64,000 nt of DNA from Chryseobacterium vrystaatense. Lineage in GTDB: Bacteria > Bacteroidota > Bacteroidia > Flavobacteriales > Weeksellaceae. The stretch's first letter is position 1. Each line of letters opens with the position of its first letter. The position numbers and the translations under genes are program-made. The notes under the pieces are model-generated. The model ran no database searches. It had not been told where the DNA came from and saw only the letters and a list, made by a program, of their open reading frames with translations. The stretch is taken from NCBI RefSeq assembly GCF_000737765.1, contig NZ_JPRI01000007.1:124001-188000 (forward strand), read 5' to 3'. Shown piece by piece: positions 55,580 to 63,913 of this stretch.

Positions 55580-57493
55580 TTACTCAGCAATTCTTATGAA
55601 GAAGTTGTTCAGCAACTCCATAATCTGTTCATATAACTTTTCTTTCATCACTTCTTTTTCTCCTTCCAAATAATGAAAATGCTGTGTCAATTCTTCTATA
55701 CTTAATGGATTTTCTAACAATTGAAGGATCAATGCTGGAAAAGGCTCAAGCAGAAGGTGAAATATTTCCTGATCTGTACTATAAAAAACGTTTGTATATG
55801 AATCAGGCTCAGAATGCTTGTGATTTTCTTCTTTCCAGTTCCATCGGGATTCACACAGATCAATAAAAGGTGTACGGACAAAACGCTTGTTCCGGAGATT
55901 AACGTCCGAATTTTCTGAGAATTCAATTAATTCCTTTTTCAGTATGATCAGCCGGGTTTGAAAACAAAGGGTTCCTTTATGTTTCTTGCGGATATTAATT
56001 TTAAAGGTTTCAAACTGATAGATATCCAAAACAAAAACAGCATCATTCCTGGTTAGAGTTTTTATGATATTCAATACGTTATCTCCAAATTCTTCAATAT
56101 TGTTGGCACTGTAAATGGATTCCTGCGGTGTGATAAAAGTATTTAAAACCTTAAGTGTTTTGGGATAATAACGTTCAAAAAACACTTTTTTTACTTTGAT
56201 ATTTCTCAGGATAGGTTGAGTTCCTGTTTTATGCTCAGGCAGTTCCGGATGAAGAATAGAATTGAACGTTGTACCTTTTATAATTTGAAGTACAGAAAGT
56301 CCGATTCCCGCGGTACCGGTCATGAGACCGAGGTCCTCACTCTTTTGAACGCCCCATTCAGAATGCCCGTGATTCCTGCTTTTGTTTAAACCTTCCTGAA
56401 CAATTGCTGTAGCGAGACCTAAGGCTTCTTTGTTTCTAAATGTTTCTTTATACTGCAAAAGAAAATCTGAGATTCCACCATAACCGCTGAATAGGATGTG
56501 GTTTTGTTTGGATCTTGTTAAAATATCCTTTTTACATCTTTCAAATATTTTTTTGCAGTCTTTTTTATAGGTAGGATTATCCGTTATCATGAATGCTGAA
56601 ATTCTTGCATTGCCAATCCCGCAGGCTCCATGGGCCCAGGCATTAAGATTAAAATCTTCTTTAAGAAAAGTGCTTTTATGCCAATCGAACAAATCGGGAA
56701 GTCTATTTTTTGATTCTTCCCATCTCAGATCCATCCAGTTGTTTTGAGCTGAATCATAATAGAGGTCTTCGTAACGGAATGCCTGCTCGGCCAACCAAAT
56801 GAATTCATCGCTATTAAAATACTTTCCAAGCTGCAGCAGAGTAAAAGCAATTCCCGAATTGCCATGTGAAAATCCACATAAAGCATCCATCGAAAGCAGA
56901 CTGTTTCCCCATTTGATCCCGGATTCTGCCACCAGCGATTTTTCCAAAAGAGTAGTGACCAAAACCACGATATCATCACACAATTTCTGATCTTGGGTAC
57001 AATGATAAAGGGTACAGACAGCTATGATAATACCTGATATTCCAATCAGCATATCCTCAGTTTTTTCTGCCAGAATTTTTTGTCTGTAAAAATCATACAC
57101 TTCAGAAGCTTGTTGAAGATATCCTTCATTTCCGGTGACCCGAAAAAGCTCCAGACCCAAATAAATAACGCCGCTTATCCCATCGTAAAGACTTGGATTT
57201 AGCATATTGTTGTGGGTGCAGTAATGGTATATTTTTGCAAAAGCTCCTTCTGCAGTTGTCAGATCATTTTTCTTTCCGGCATGTTCATAAAGGGCCAGGA
57301 AGAACCATGCGATACCTGCCGTTCCATTCCACAATGAAGGGTTGAACGTCAAAGAAAATGTTCCTGTATTTTGGTTGTGGGAGTTTGTTTCCCAATAAAA
57401 ACCGTTTTTGTCCTGCTTCATTTTTGACAGGAGAAATTCACTTATTTCATCCAATCCTGATTGCAGCCCGTTAAGTTCCTGGTTGGTTATCAT
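55580..57493 (-). CDS. LanC-like lanthionine cyclase with altered zinc site and C-terminal extension
   Basis: A 637-residue protein. Residues 1-405 form a LanC-type (alpha/alpha)6 toroid with its seven GxxG-type repeats, at NGTAG (56), DGISG (104), LIGISG (149), GFSHGNSG (207), WAHGACG (286), LFSGYGG (334) and MTGTAG (391). The catalytic-type His210 is kept. The usual zinc ligands (W-C-H/Y-G and L-C-H-G) are Ala287 and Phe335-Ser336, so the zinc site is lost. About 230 further residues follow, ending in an RRE/PqqD-like winged-helix pattern (LLENPLSIEELTQHF). It is the last gene of the modification operon and overlaps the preceding one by 23 bases. Confidence 0.85.
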   Translation of the reverse strand: MITNQELNGLQSGLDEISEFLLSKMKQDKNGFYWETNSHNQNTGTFSLTFNPSLWNGTAGIAWFFLALYEHAGKKNDLTTAEGAFAKIYHYCTHNNMLNPSLYDGISGVIYLGLELFRVTGNEGYLQQASEVYDFYRQKILAEKTEDMLIGISGIIIAVCTLYHCTQDQKLCDDIVVLVTTLLEKSLVAESGIKWGNSLLSMDALCGFSHGNSGIAFTLLQLGKYFNSDEFIWLAEQAFRYEDLYYDSAQNNWMDLRWEESKNRLPDLFDWHKSTFLKEDFNLNAWAHGACGIGNARISAFMITDNPTYKKDCKKIFERCKKDILTRSKQNHILFSGYGGISDFLLQYKETFRNKEALGLATAIVQEGLNKSRNHGHSEWGVQKSEDLGLMTGTAGIGLSVLQIIKGTTFNSILHPELPEHKTGTQPILRNIKVKKVFFERYYPKTLKVLNTFITPQESIYSANNIEEFGDNVLNIIKTLTRNDAVFVLDIYQFETFKINIRKKHKGTLCFQTRLIILKKELIEFSENSDVNLRNKRFVRTPFIDLCESRWNWKEENHKHSEPDSYTNVFYSTDQEIFHLLLEPFPALILQLLENPLSIEELTQHFHYLEGEKEVMKEKLYEQIMELLNNFFIRIAE

Positions 57494-58346
57494 AGTTTTG
57501 TATCAAAGGGATGGTTTGCTTAATTAAAAAAAGTAGGTAGGATTCTTCAGAATTGATGATCCCTAAACGGTTATTGGTCATGTGAATAAAGCTGAGAAAT
57601 GCTTCGTTCAGGGCATTTTCGGGTAATTGAGACTGAGTATATTCTTTCCAAACCTCATGATTTACTTTAAGAAATTGAAGGATAAAAGGATCCGTTGTAG
57701 TGTCGAGCGCGGTCCAAAATTCTGAGACCCTTTCATATAATAAAGTTTGATAGACCTCAAACTGCTGTTGAAAAGCCGACAAAACTCCCATCCTGTTTTG
57801 CTCCTCTTCATCCGCATCTTTGGAAACAGGGAGCGGTAACCAGCTCTGGATAAATTGATCACAGAGCTGCTGACTGTAAATTCGTGATAATCCCATCCCT
57901 TTAAAAAATGCAAAATGGGTTTTAAGAGCCAAAAGGTATCTTTCGGACGCTGTTAATGAACTGTTTTGCACTAAATTATGCAGAACCAACCGGGATGATG
58001 CGTCAAACTGACTTTCTGCAAAGAGAATGGTATCTGCATTTCCATACCTTTTTGTTTCGGGAATATATAGAGCTTCCTTTACTGTAAGATTAACTCCGTG
58101 ATGTTTTTCATAAACTGAGATCTGATCTTTTAATACAGAGATAAATACAGAAGATTCTTCATCAGATAAAAGCAGCCGTAACCGGATATGATAACCGTTT
58201 TCGAAATAACGGATGAAGAAAAACTTTACTTCTTTTTTCAGCTTTTCTTCGATATTCTCAAGTGATGGATGTACAATTTCTTTCAACAGACTATCTGCAT
58301 CACCATTATAATACAGATACCAGGTATTCCAGATTTTCTTCATCAT
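57471..58346 (-). CDS. Thiopeptide-type/SpaB C-terminal domain protein (LanB elimination domain)
   Basis: A 291-residue stand-alone Lant_dehydr_C domain, which eliminates glutamate from glutamylated Ser/Thr in lanthipeptide and thiopeptide biosynthesis. It opens with KKIWNTWYLYYNGDADSLL, has FFIRYFENGYHIRLRLLLSD (the conserved R-x-R region) near residues 43-62, and later FHIHMTNNRLGI. It completes the larger protein encoded upstream, one base away, so this is a split LanB. Split LanBs occur in other Bacteroidota lanthipeptide clusters, such as that of pinensins, by my recollection. Confidence 0.88.
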   Translation of the reverse strand: MMKKIWNTWYLYYNGDADSLLKEIVHPSLENIEEKLKKEVKFFFIRYFENGYHIRLRLLLSDEESSVFISVLKDQISVYEKHHGVNLTVKEALYIPETKRYGNADTILFAESQFDASSRLVLHNLVQNSSLTASERYLLALKTHFAFFKGMGLSRIYSQQLCDQFIQSWLPLPVSKDADEEEQNRMGVLSAFQQQFEVYQTLLYERVSEFWTALDTTTDPFILQFLKVNHEVWKEYTQSQLPENALNEAFLSFIHMTNNRLGIINSEESYLLFLIKQTIPLIQNYDNQPGT

Positions 58347-58347
58347 A

Positions 58348-61011
58348 TTAAAAATTATACCATTGGATCAAATGTTCGGCGACTCTTTCCTGAGAGCTGT
58401 TCACAGAGGGAAGGGCTTCTTCCAGATAAATATGAGATCCGGCCCGATTGAGTAGTTTGGTAAACAGATTAAAAAGTAAAGGCTGTTCAAAACCTATAAA
58501 CTGAGGTTTGTAATCATCCCTGGTTCCCGTCGTTTTTTCGGATGAATGATCTTCAGGAATATAGGAAGACTGCAGATACAGAAATACTGAAGAAGGCAGG
58601 TTGTTATCCAAAATCCACTGGTGGAAACGTAAAAAGTAAATACTGTCATTTTCATCTTTATTTTTTTTGGGAACAGTAGTTAGACTGATCAGCCACCCTT
58701 TACGGCGGAGTATAAGCTTCTCTTCAAAGACAACCCGTGGAAATATCTTAATATTTTCCTCTTTATATTGTTTTGAGTAATGATGATCAATTGACCGGAT
58801 AAGTGGGAAATAACTTATGGATGTACAGGGGTTGAAAAGAGACATAAGCTGATAAAGATTGGACCTGTTTGTGATGGTTTCCAGACACAGGTCGAATGCA
58901 TAGATCTCTTTATTCAGGACATTGTCTATCAAGAAGAGCGTATCATTATTTGAATGATAACCAACAGATATCCGGTCCAAGGGAATTTGCTGGGATTTTT
59001 TCATTTGTGTATTAGAGGCAGGCATTTTTACTTCATGATCCAGCAAAGGCGGATGAATATTGGCATTAAAACTGGAATCATCATTCAGTTCAATGAGTAG
59101 GTGATCCGGAAATAAACGATTGTTGTGCTCCTTGTGTGCTTCTGAAATTTCAGGGTCAAATAAATGAAGAAACCTGCCGCTCATCTTTCCCATTCCCTGC
59201 ATCAGTCCATTGACAACAGCTTTTGTACCCGTTTGTGATTCCTGATCAAAAAACTGGAGAAAGGCTGATCCGGTTGGAGATGAATGACTGGATAAAGGAA
59301 GATGGACTAAACTATTCTTCTGAATATTGATCTCATCAGTCTGCGGGCCGTTCTGCTGAAGATCTTTCCAAAATACATCAGACCATAAGTCCACTGAATC
59401 CAATTGATTTTGATCTTTTTTTTCAGATTCATTTTGATGACGGTAATAGTCATGGTAAAAAGTCATTAGCGGAATACTTTGATTTTTGCTGTATTTTGAA
59501 ATGAAAAAGTTTTTGGCGTTGCTTTTCTCCTTGCCCCGGATATCAAATGAAGTTAGACCGTTCGTCAGATCGGATAACAATTGTCCCAGGTCGCGAACCG
59601 TACTTTCAGAAACCGGATTGATCTGACCGGTGTATGTGTCCTCATAAATAAATCCTTCCTGACGGTAGTCAACCGGTAAATAAGGTAATTTTTCAAAACC
59701 ATGTCCATTTCTATACTTTTCAAGGATCAGATCAAGTATCTTTTTTATTTCTTCTTTCGGAAGCTTTACGATATCTGATTGGTTTTCAAGTTCTGAAATG
59801 GTGCTGTCAAATAGCTTTGAAGTATTTTTCAAAAGAATTTCCCGTTCTGAAATTGCAGCTGTTCCAAATTTATTTTTAGCCTTCTGTAGATTTGAAACAA
59901 GTTCGTAAAGCTTTGTGACAGCCTCATTGTTTTCCTTATGTTGTTTTAGAAATGTCATCAGATAAATATCCCAGTCCGGATCAATTTCGGAGCATTCCAG
60001 GGTGAGTTCCAGAAATCCTGAATCGATCAGCTTTAAAACATAATGCCTTAATTCTGAAACATCCGCTTCAATGTGATTTGAAAGAAGCTCAATGAAAGAA
60101 GACAGCGAGATACTTTCTTCCGAACCGTTGATTAATTCTTTGATATACTGATTGACTGCAGTGGCCTGAATTTCCTGAAAGACTTCAATATTAGCACAAT
60201 TCATCAGAAATTTGAAACGGCCATCATGTTCGGTCATGCTGCTATTGGTACTGACAAACAATAAACCCTGAAGATCTGAATGTCTTTCCATCAGTTTTTT
60301 AATGCGTTTCAGCAGTTTATTATTCAGCCGTATTTTGCAGTCTATAGTTTCCGGAACTGACGAATGATGCAGCTCTTCATCACCTGTCATTTTGGTTATC
60401 CCTAAGTAAGTGAAGGTACTGAATGGAGACGTTTTATAAGCCATCCGGGTGAGGTAACGCAGAACACTGAATTCAATCCGCTCGGTGTCTTTGTTGAGTG
60501 ATTTCACACCGGTATTGGTAAAGCTGTCCAGCTGATCATATAAATCTTTACTGGAAAGCAGCACTCCGTTTCTGAATGGATATTGTCCGGTCAGTTTTTG
60601 GATATCCAGTCTGTGGGACCATAAATGATCATTGAAGTTCTTTTCCCAGTGCTGTTCATATTCTTTATATTTTGCGACAGCATTCTGCCATTCTTCCCAT
60701 GAATTTTTGAATGCATTAAAAGTTTCTGAGGGTATTTTTTGTGCTAAAATATCTGTGTTTTGCCTTCCATTGTATACCGAACGTTTAAGATTCAGAAGAA
60801 GCTTTCGTTCCAGATCATCAGAAGACTGTTCAATCAGGGTATAAAGTTCATCGCATAACTTTTTATTGCTGTTCTTATGATCCTCGGCTGTCATTTGCCA
60901 CTGATTCAGCTGATCACCAATTTCCGGAATTTTCAGTGTATTTAAGGTTTGTACAGGTAGTGCGGCAAAACGTGTAAAAATATAGGGTAAAATAGTCAGG
61001 CTCATGTTCAA
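58348..61011 (-). CDS. Lantibiotic dehydratase, LanB N-terminal (glutamylation) part
   Basis: An 887-residue Lant_dehydr_N protein, which transfers glutamate from Glu-tRNA to Ser/Thr of the precursor. The N-terminus (YIFTRFAALPVQTLNTL), the YKTSPFSTFTYLGI segment near residue 200, the MGKMSGRFLHLFDPE motif and the acidic end (YLEEALPSVNSS, EHLIQWY) are family features. It ends where the elimination domain gene begins, one base later. Its length is that of the full glutamylation half, so the split is natural, not a truncation. Confidence 0.92.
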   Translation of the reverse strand: MNMSLTILPYIFTRFAALPVQTLNTLKIPEIGDQLNQWQMTAEDHKNSNKKLCDELYTLIEQSSDDLERKLLLNLKRSVYNGRQNTDILAQKIPSETFNAFKNSWEEWQNAVAKYKEYEQHWEKNFNDHLWSHRLDIQKLTGQYPFRNGVLLSSKDLYDQLDSFTNTGVKSLNKDTERIEFSVLRYLTRMAYKTSPFSTFTYLGITKMTGDEELHHSSVPETIDCKIRLNNKLLKRIKKLMERHSDLQGLLFVSTNSSMTEHDGRFKFLMNCANIEVFQEIQATAVNQYIKELINGSEESISLSSFIELLSNHIEADVSELRHYVLKLIDSGFLELTLECSEIDPDWDIYLMTFLKQHKENNEAVTKLYELVSNLQKAKNKFGTAAISEREILLKNTSKLFDSTISELENQSDIVKLPKEEIKKILDLILEKYRNGHGFEKLPYLPVDYRQEGFIYEDTYTGQINPVSESTVRDLGQLLSDLTNGLTSFDIRGKEKSNAKNFFISKYSKNQSIPLMTFYHDYYRHQNESEKKDQNQLDSVDLWSDVFWKDLQQNGPQTDEINIQKNSLVHLPLSSHSSPTGSAFLQFFDQESQTGTKAVVNGLMQGMGKMSGRFLHLFDPEISEAHKEHNNRLFPDHLLIELNDDSSFNANIHPPLLDHEVKMPASNTQMKKSQQIPLDRISVGYHSNNDTLFLIDNVLNKEIYAFDLCLETITNRSNLYQLMSLFNPCTSISYFPLIRSIDHHYSKQYKEENIKIFPRVVFEEKLILRRKGWLISLTTVPKKNKDENDSIYFLRFHQWILDNNLPSSVFLYLQSSYIPEDHSSEKTTGTRDDYKPQFIGFEQPLLFNLFTKLLNRAGSHIYLEEALPSVNSSQERVAEHLIQWYNF

Positions 61012-61014
61012 AAT

Positions 61015-63231
61015 TTATTTTCCGAGTTCAAGTTGATTTTTAACTAAATTATAGTAGGCTCCTTTAGAGTGTGTTAAAGTCTCATGCGTACCCCGTTCTA
61101 CGATATATCCTTTGTCCAGAACGATGATATGATCAGCATGGACAACGGTGCTCAGTCTGTGTGCAACGATGACCACAGTTCTTCCCTGAAAAAAATTATT
61201 CAGGTTTTCAACGATCAGTTTTTCATTATTGGCGTCAAGAGAATTGGTCGCTTCATCCAGAAATATATAATCAGGCTGGCGGTAGATCAGACGGGCAATG
61301 AGCAGACGCTGTTTCTGCCCCTCGCTCAACCCGATTCCTTCACTTCCGATAAGGGTCTCATAAGAAAAGGGAAGACTTTCAATAAACTCATGCATATTGA
61401 CCATCTGACAGGCGTTTTTTACCCGGAGCTTATCCTTTTCAGGACTTCCAAGCCAGATATTTCCGGCTATTGTATCTGTAAACAGGAATGAGTCCTGCAT
61501 CACGGCCCCACATTGTTTCCGTAAACTTTTGGCATTAATCATTTTCAGATCCTGACCTCCAAAAATAATCACCCCCTGAGTGGTTTGGAAAAATTTGAGA
61601 AGTAATTTCAAAAGGGTTGTTTTTCCGCTTCCGCTCATTCCCACAATAGCTGTTACTTTTCCGGCAGGAATTTTTAAGGATACATTATGCAGAACATCAG
61701 GGGATAATCTTCCATACCGGAAGCTCACATCAAGCAGTTCAATAGAGCCGGAAGCCCCTTTAGGTAAAGTCAGGTTTGAATGGGCATCTTCCGTTTCTTC
61801 ATATTCCACTTCAGAAATACGCTGTAAACTGAATTTTGCCGTCTGCATGGAGCGGATGAAGTCTGAAAGCTGATTGACTGTACCATTCAGGGAGCCATAC
61901 ATATAAGTAATGGCAAGCATTGCACCGAGTGTCAGACTTCCATTGATGACCAGAGAAGCGGTTAAAAAAGTGGTCAGTACACCTGTCGTTTCATTGATAA
62001 AAAGAGCAACTCCCTGTATCCGCTGATCCAGTTTCAGGTTTTCCATTTTTACCTTGTAGGTTTCTTCCTGCATGGTTTTCCATAAATGGTTTTTTTCTTT
62101 CTCAGCTCCGGTGAGCCTGATTTCTGTCATCGCTTCAAATGTCTCGATCTGATGACGCTGAGCGTTTGCAAGAAGGCTGAAAGTCCTCTGATCCAAACGT
62201 CTTCTTTTCTCCTCAAAAAGATTCGTCCACAGTACACTTACTGCACCGGCAACTGCAAATAGAATGAAAAGCTTCCAGTTATAATAGCATAATAATCCGC
62301 CATTGACAATAAGAATGATTATGGACAGACCTGCACTTACACAGTTTTTGGTGAGAAATTCCTCTATACGCTGGTTATCATAGATCCGCTGTAAATTATC
62401 TCCGCTGCTTCTGTAGTCAAAAAAAGAAAGTTTAAGCTGCATGAGTTTATCTACGAATTCATAAATGAGTTTTATACTGATATTCATACCCAGCTTAAAA
62501 AGAATCCGGCTGCGAAAGAAGTCGGTTAAAATTCTGCCTGTGAATAAAACAAGCTGTCCCGCACAAATCAGAGATAATATCCCGATATCCTTTTTGGAAA
62601 CAGCCCGGTCTACAACAGCCTGCGTTAATAATGGAATAGCTAATGTCAAAAGGGTAGCAGCTAAAAGAGCTGTGATAACATAAGAAATGCTCTTGTGGTC
62701 ATCTACCCGTTTTAATAATGAAAAAAGATTGACAGACGGCTCCGGCTGATTTTTTGTTTGGTCAAAAGTTTTGGTCTGTTCGAGAAAGATAGCAATACCT
62801 TGATTTCCGCTTCCGGGTATATTCCAATGCTCTTTAAAATCTTCAACTGTATAACGCATATTCTTTCCTAATGCAGGATTTCCTACATAGGCATGAGTTT
62901 GGGTAAGATGCCATAGCACCACAAAATGATTATGATCCCAATGGAGTATGCATGGTAATGGTGCTTTTTCAAGCAGTAGTTCCAGACTTAATTCTGCAGC
63001 CAGGGTTTTAAGACCCAGTTTTTCTGCCGCATGCGTTATGCCGGATACTGAAGTTCCCTGACTGCGTACATCACAGAGGTCACGAAGATGATTGAGTGAC
63101 AGTTCCTTTCCGTAATAGGCTGTCATCATTTTAAGACAGGTCGGCCCGCAATCCATAGTGTCCAGCTGACGGAAAAAGGGATAATGTTTTTTTTTAAAGT
63201 AATGTTTAATTCTCCTTATTGTATTCTCCAT
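61015..63231 (-). CDS. Peptidase-containing ABC transporter (C39-type, LanT-like)
   Basis: A 738-residue exporter that removes the leader at the double-Gly site and transports the product. The C39 peptidase (about 1-140) has Gln22, the catalytic Cys28 in DTMDCGPTC and His102 in HFVVLW; the third catalytic position is Asn118 where most family members have Asp (VGNPALG). Six transmembrane helices follow (about 180-450). The ATPase domain has Walker A GMSGSGKTT, signature LSEGQKQRLLIARLIY and Walker B FLDEATNSLD. It is the first gene of the modification operon and 20-50 bases from two predicted operators. Confidence 0.94.
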   Translation of the reverse strand: MENTIRRIKHYFKKKHYPFFRQLDTMDCGPTCLKMMTAYYGKELSLNHLRDLCDVRSQGTSVSGITHAAEKLGLKTLAAELSLELLLEKAPLPCILHWDHNHFVVLWHLTQTHAYVGNPALGKNMRYTVEDFKEHWNIPGSGNQGIAIFLEQTKTFDQTKNQPEPSVNLFSLLKRVDDHKSISYVITALLAATLLTLAIPLLTQAVVDRAVSKKDIGILSLICAGQLVLFTGRILTDFFRSRILFKLGMNISIKLIYEFVDKLMQLKLSFFDYRSSGDNLQRIYDNQRIEEFLTKNCVSAGLSIIILIVNGGLLCYYNWKLFILFAVAGAVSVLWTNLFEEKRRRLDQRTFSLLANAQRHQIETFEAMTEIRLTGAEKEKNHLWKTMQEETYKVKMENLKLDQRIQGVALFINETTGVLTTFLTASLVINGSLTLGAMLAITYMYGSLNGTVNQLSDFIRSMQTAKFSLQRISEVEYEETEDAHSNLTLPKGASGSIELLDVSFRYGRLSPDVLHNVSLKIPAGKVTAIVGMSGSGKTTLLKLLLKFFQTTQGVIIFGGQDLKMINAKSLRKQCGAVMQDSFLFTDTIAGNIWLGSPEKDKLRVKNACQMVNMHEFIESLPFSYETLIGSEGIGLSEGQKQRLLIARLIYRQPDYIFLDEATNSLDANNEKLIVENLNNFFQGRTVVIVAHRLSTVVHADHIIVLDKGYIVERGTHETLTHSKGAYYNLVKNQLELGK

Positions 63232-63250
63232 GTTACCTTAATCTATAAAT

Positions 63251-63282
63251 TGCAACATTGTTACTAATGCAATTGTGTTGCA
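63251..63282 (-). promoter_or_regulatory. Two inferred Fur-type operators upstream of the modification operon
   Basis: TGCAACATTGTTACT (63251-63265, 10 of 12) and TGCAATTGTGTTGCA (63268-63282, 11 of 12) lie back to back, centres 17 bases apart, just upstream of the exporter gene. A clear -7 element could not be identified on the minus strand here. Confidence 0.65.
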
Positions 63283-63531
63283 ATTTAAAAAAATAATTTA
63301 AGACAACCCCTATTTCTGAAATTAATTCTGAAGATTGTGAGTAATTGAGTTTTTAGCGTTCCTTAAAGGACCTGACGGTTAATAAGGGAGAAAGATGACG
63401 TGAGAAATTTGCGCAAAGCTCTCAATAGTGTGGTTTACGCGTGATAAAGTAGCAAAGAAGAACTACAGATCAGAAATCGAACAGCTCTGAATAGTCGGGT
63501 AGAATAGCGTATACTATTGATCTTAAAAATT
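63283..63531. other. Gene-free stretch on the right of the cluster
   Basis: About 250 bases with no supported gene, repeat or RNA. It probably marks the right edge of the lanthipeptide cluster. Confidence 0.45.
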
Positions 63532-63561
63532 AAAAACTCCCGGAGATGTCCGGGAGTTTTT
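63532..63561 (-). terminator. Terminator of the DUF4377 gene
   Basis: AAAAACTCCCGGA pairs with TCCGGGAGTTTTT around a 4-base loop (13 bp). It lies just beyond the stop codon on the minus strand, with T-rich sequence after it. Confidence 0.85.
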
Positions 63562-63565
63562 GGTA

Positions 63566-63913
63566 TTATTTCTTGGTTTTGGAAACCTCTTTAATCAATG
63601 TGTATTTGATGGAAGATCCGTCAGCTGGTGGATTAGCTATCTTTTCTGTTTTTACTTTCAATACATATTCATATCCCGGTTCATACGTAAATCCTTCAAT
63701 GTTGGTATAGAAATTAGTCCAGCTTTCTGAAGCCTTTTCTTTTACCTGCAGACATTTCATCGGTGCTACTCCTGTACAGTCTGCGGTCTCAGGTCCTACG
63801 ATGAATGTTTTTTCATCAGCTCCGGCAGTGTTAGCCGTAGTGGTACATTGTGTCATTGCGAATAGTGCTACTGCAGGAACAGCTCCCTTTAGAATTGTTG
63901 CTATAATTTTCAT
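63566..63913 (-). CDS. DUF4377-like lipoprotein
   Basis: A 115-residue protein with a lipoprotein-type signal (lipobox MTQC, Cys about residue 23). The mature part matches DUF4377: FIVGPETADCTGVAPMKCLQV with a Cys pair, the WTNFYTNIEGF segment and YEPGYEYVLKVK. It is a small extracytoplasmic beta protein of unknown role. The Cys in DCTGVAPMKC could form a disulphide. It lies outside the lanthipeptide cluster, separated by its own terminator. Confidence 0.88.
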   Translation of the reverse strand: MKIIATILKGAVPAVALFAMTQCTTTANTAGADEKTFIVGPETADCTGVAPMKCLQVKEKASESWTNFYTNIEGFTYEPGYEYVLKVKTEKIANPPADGSSIKYTLIKEVSKTKK

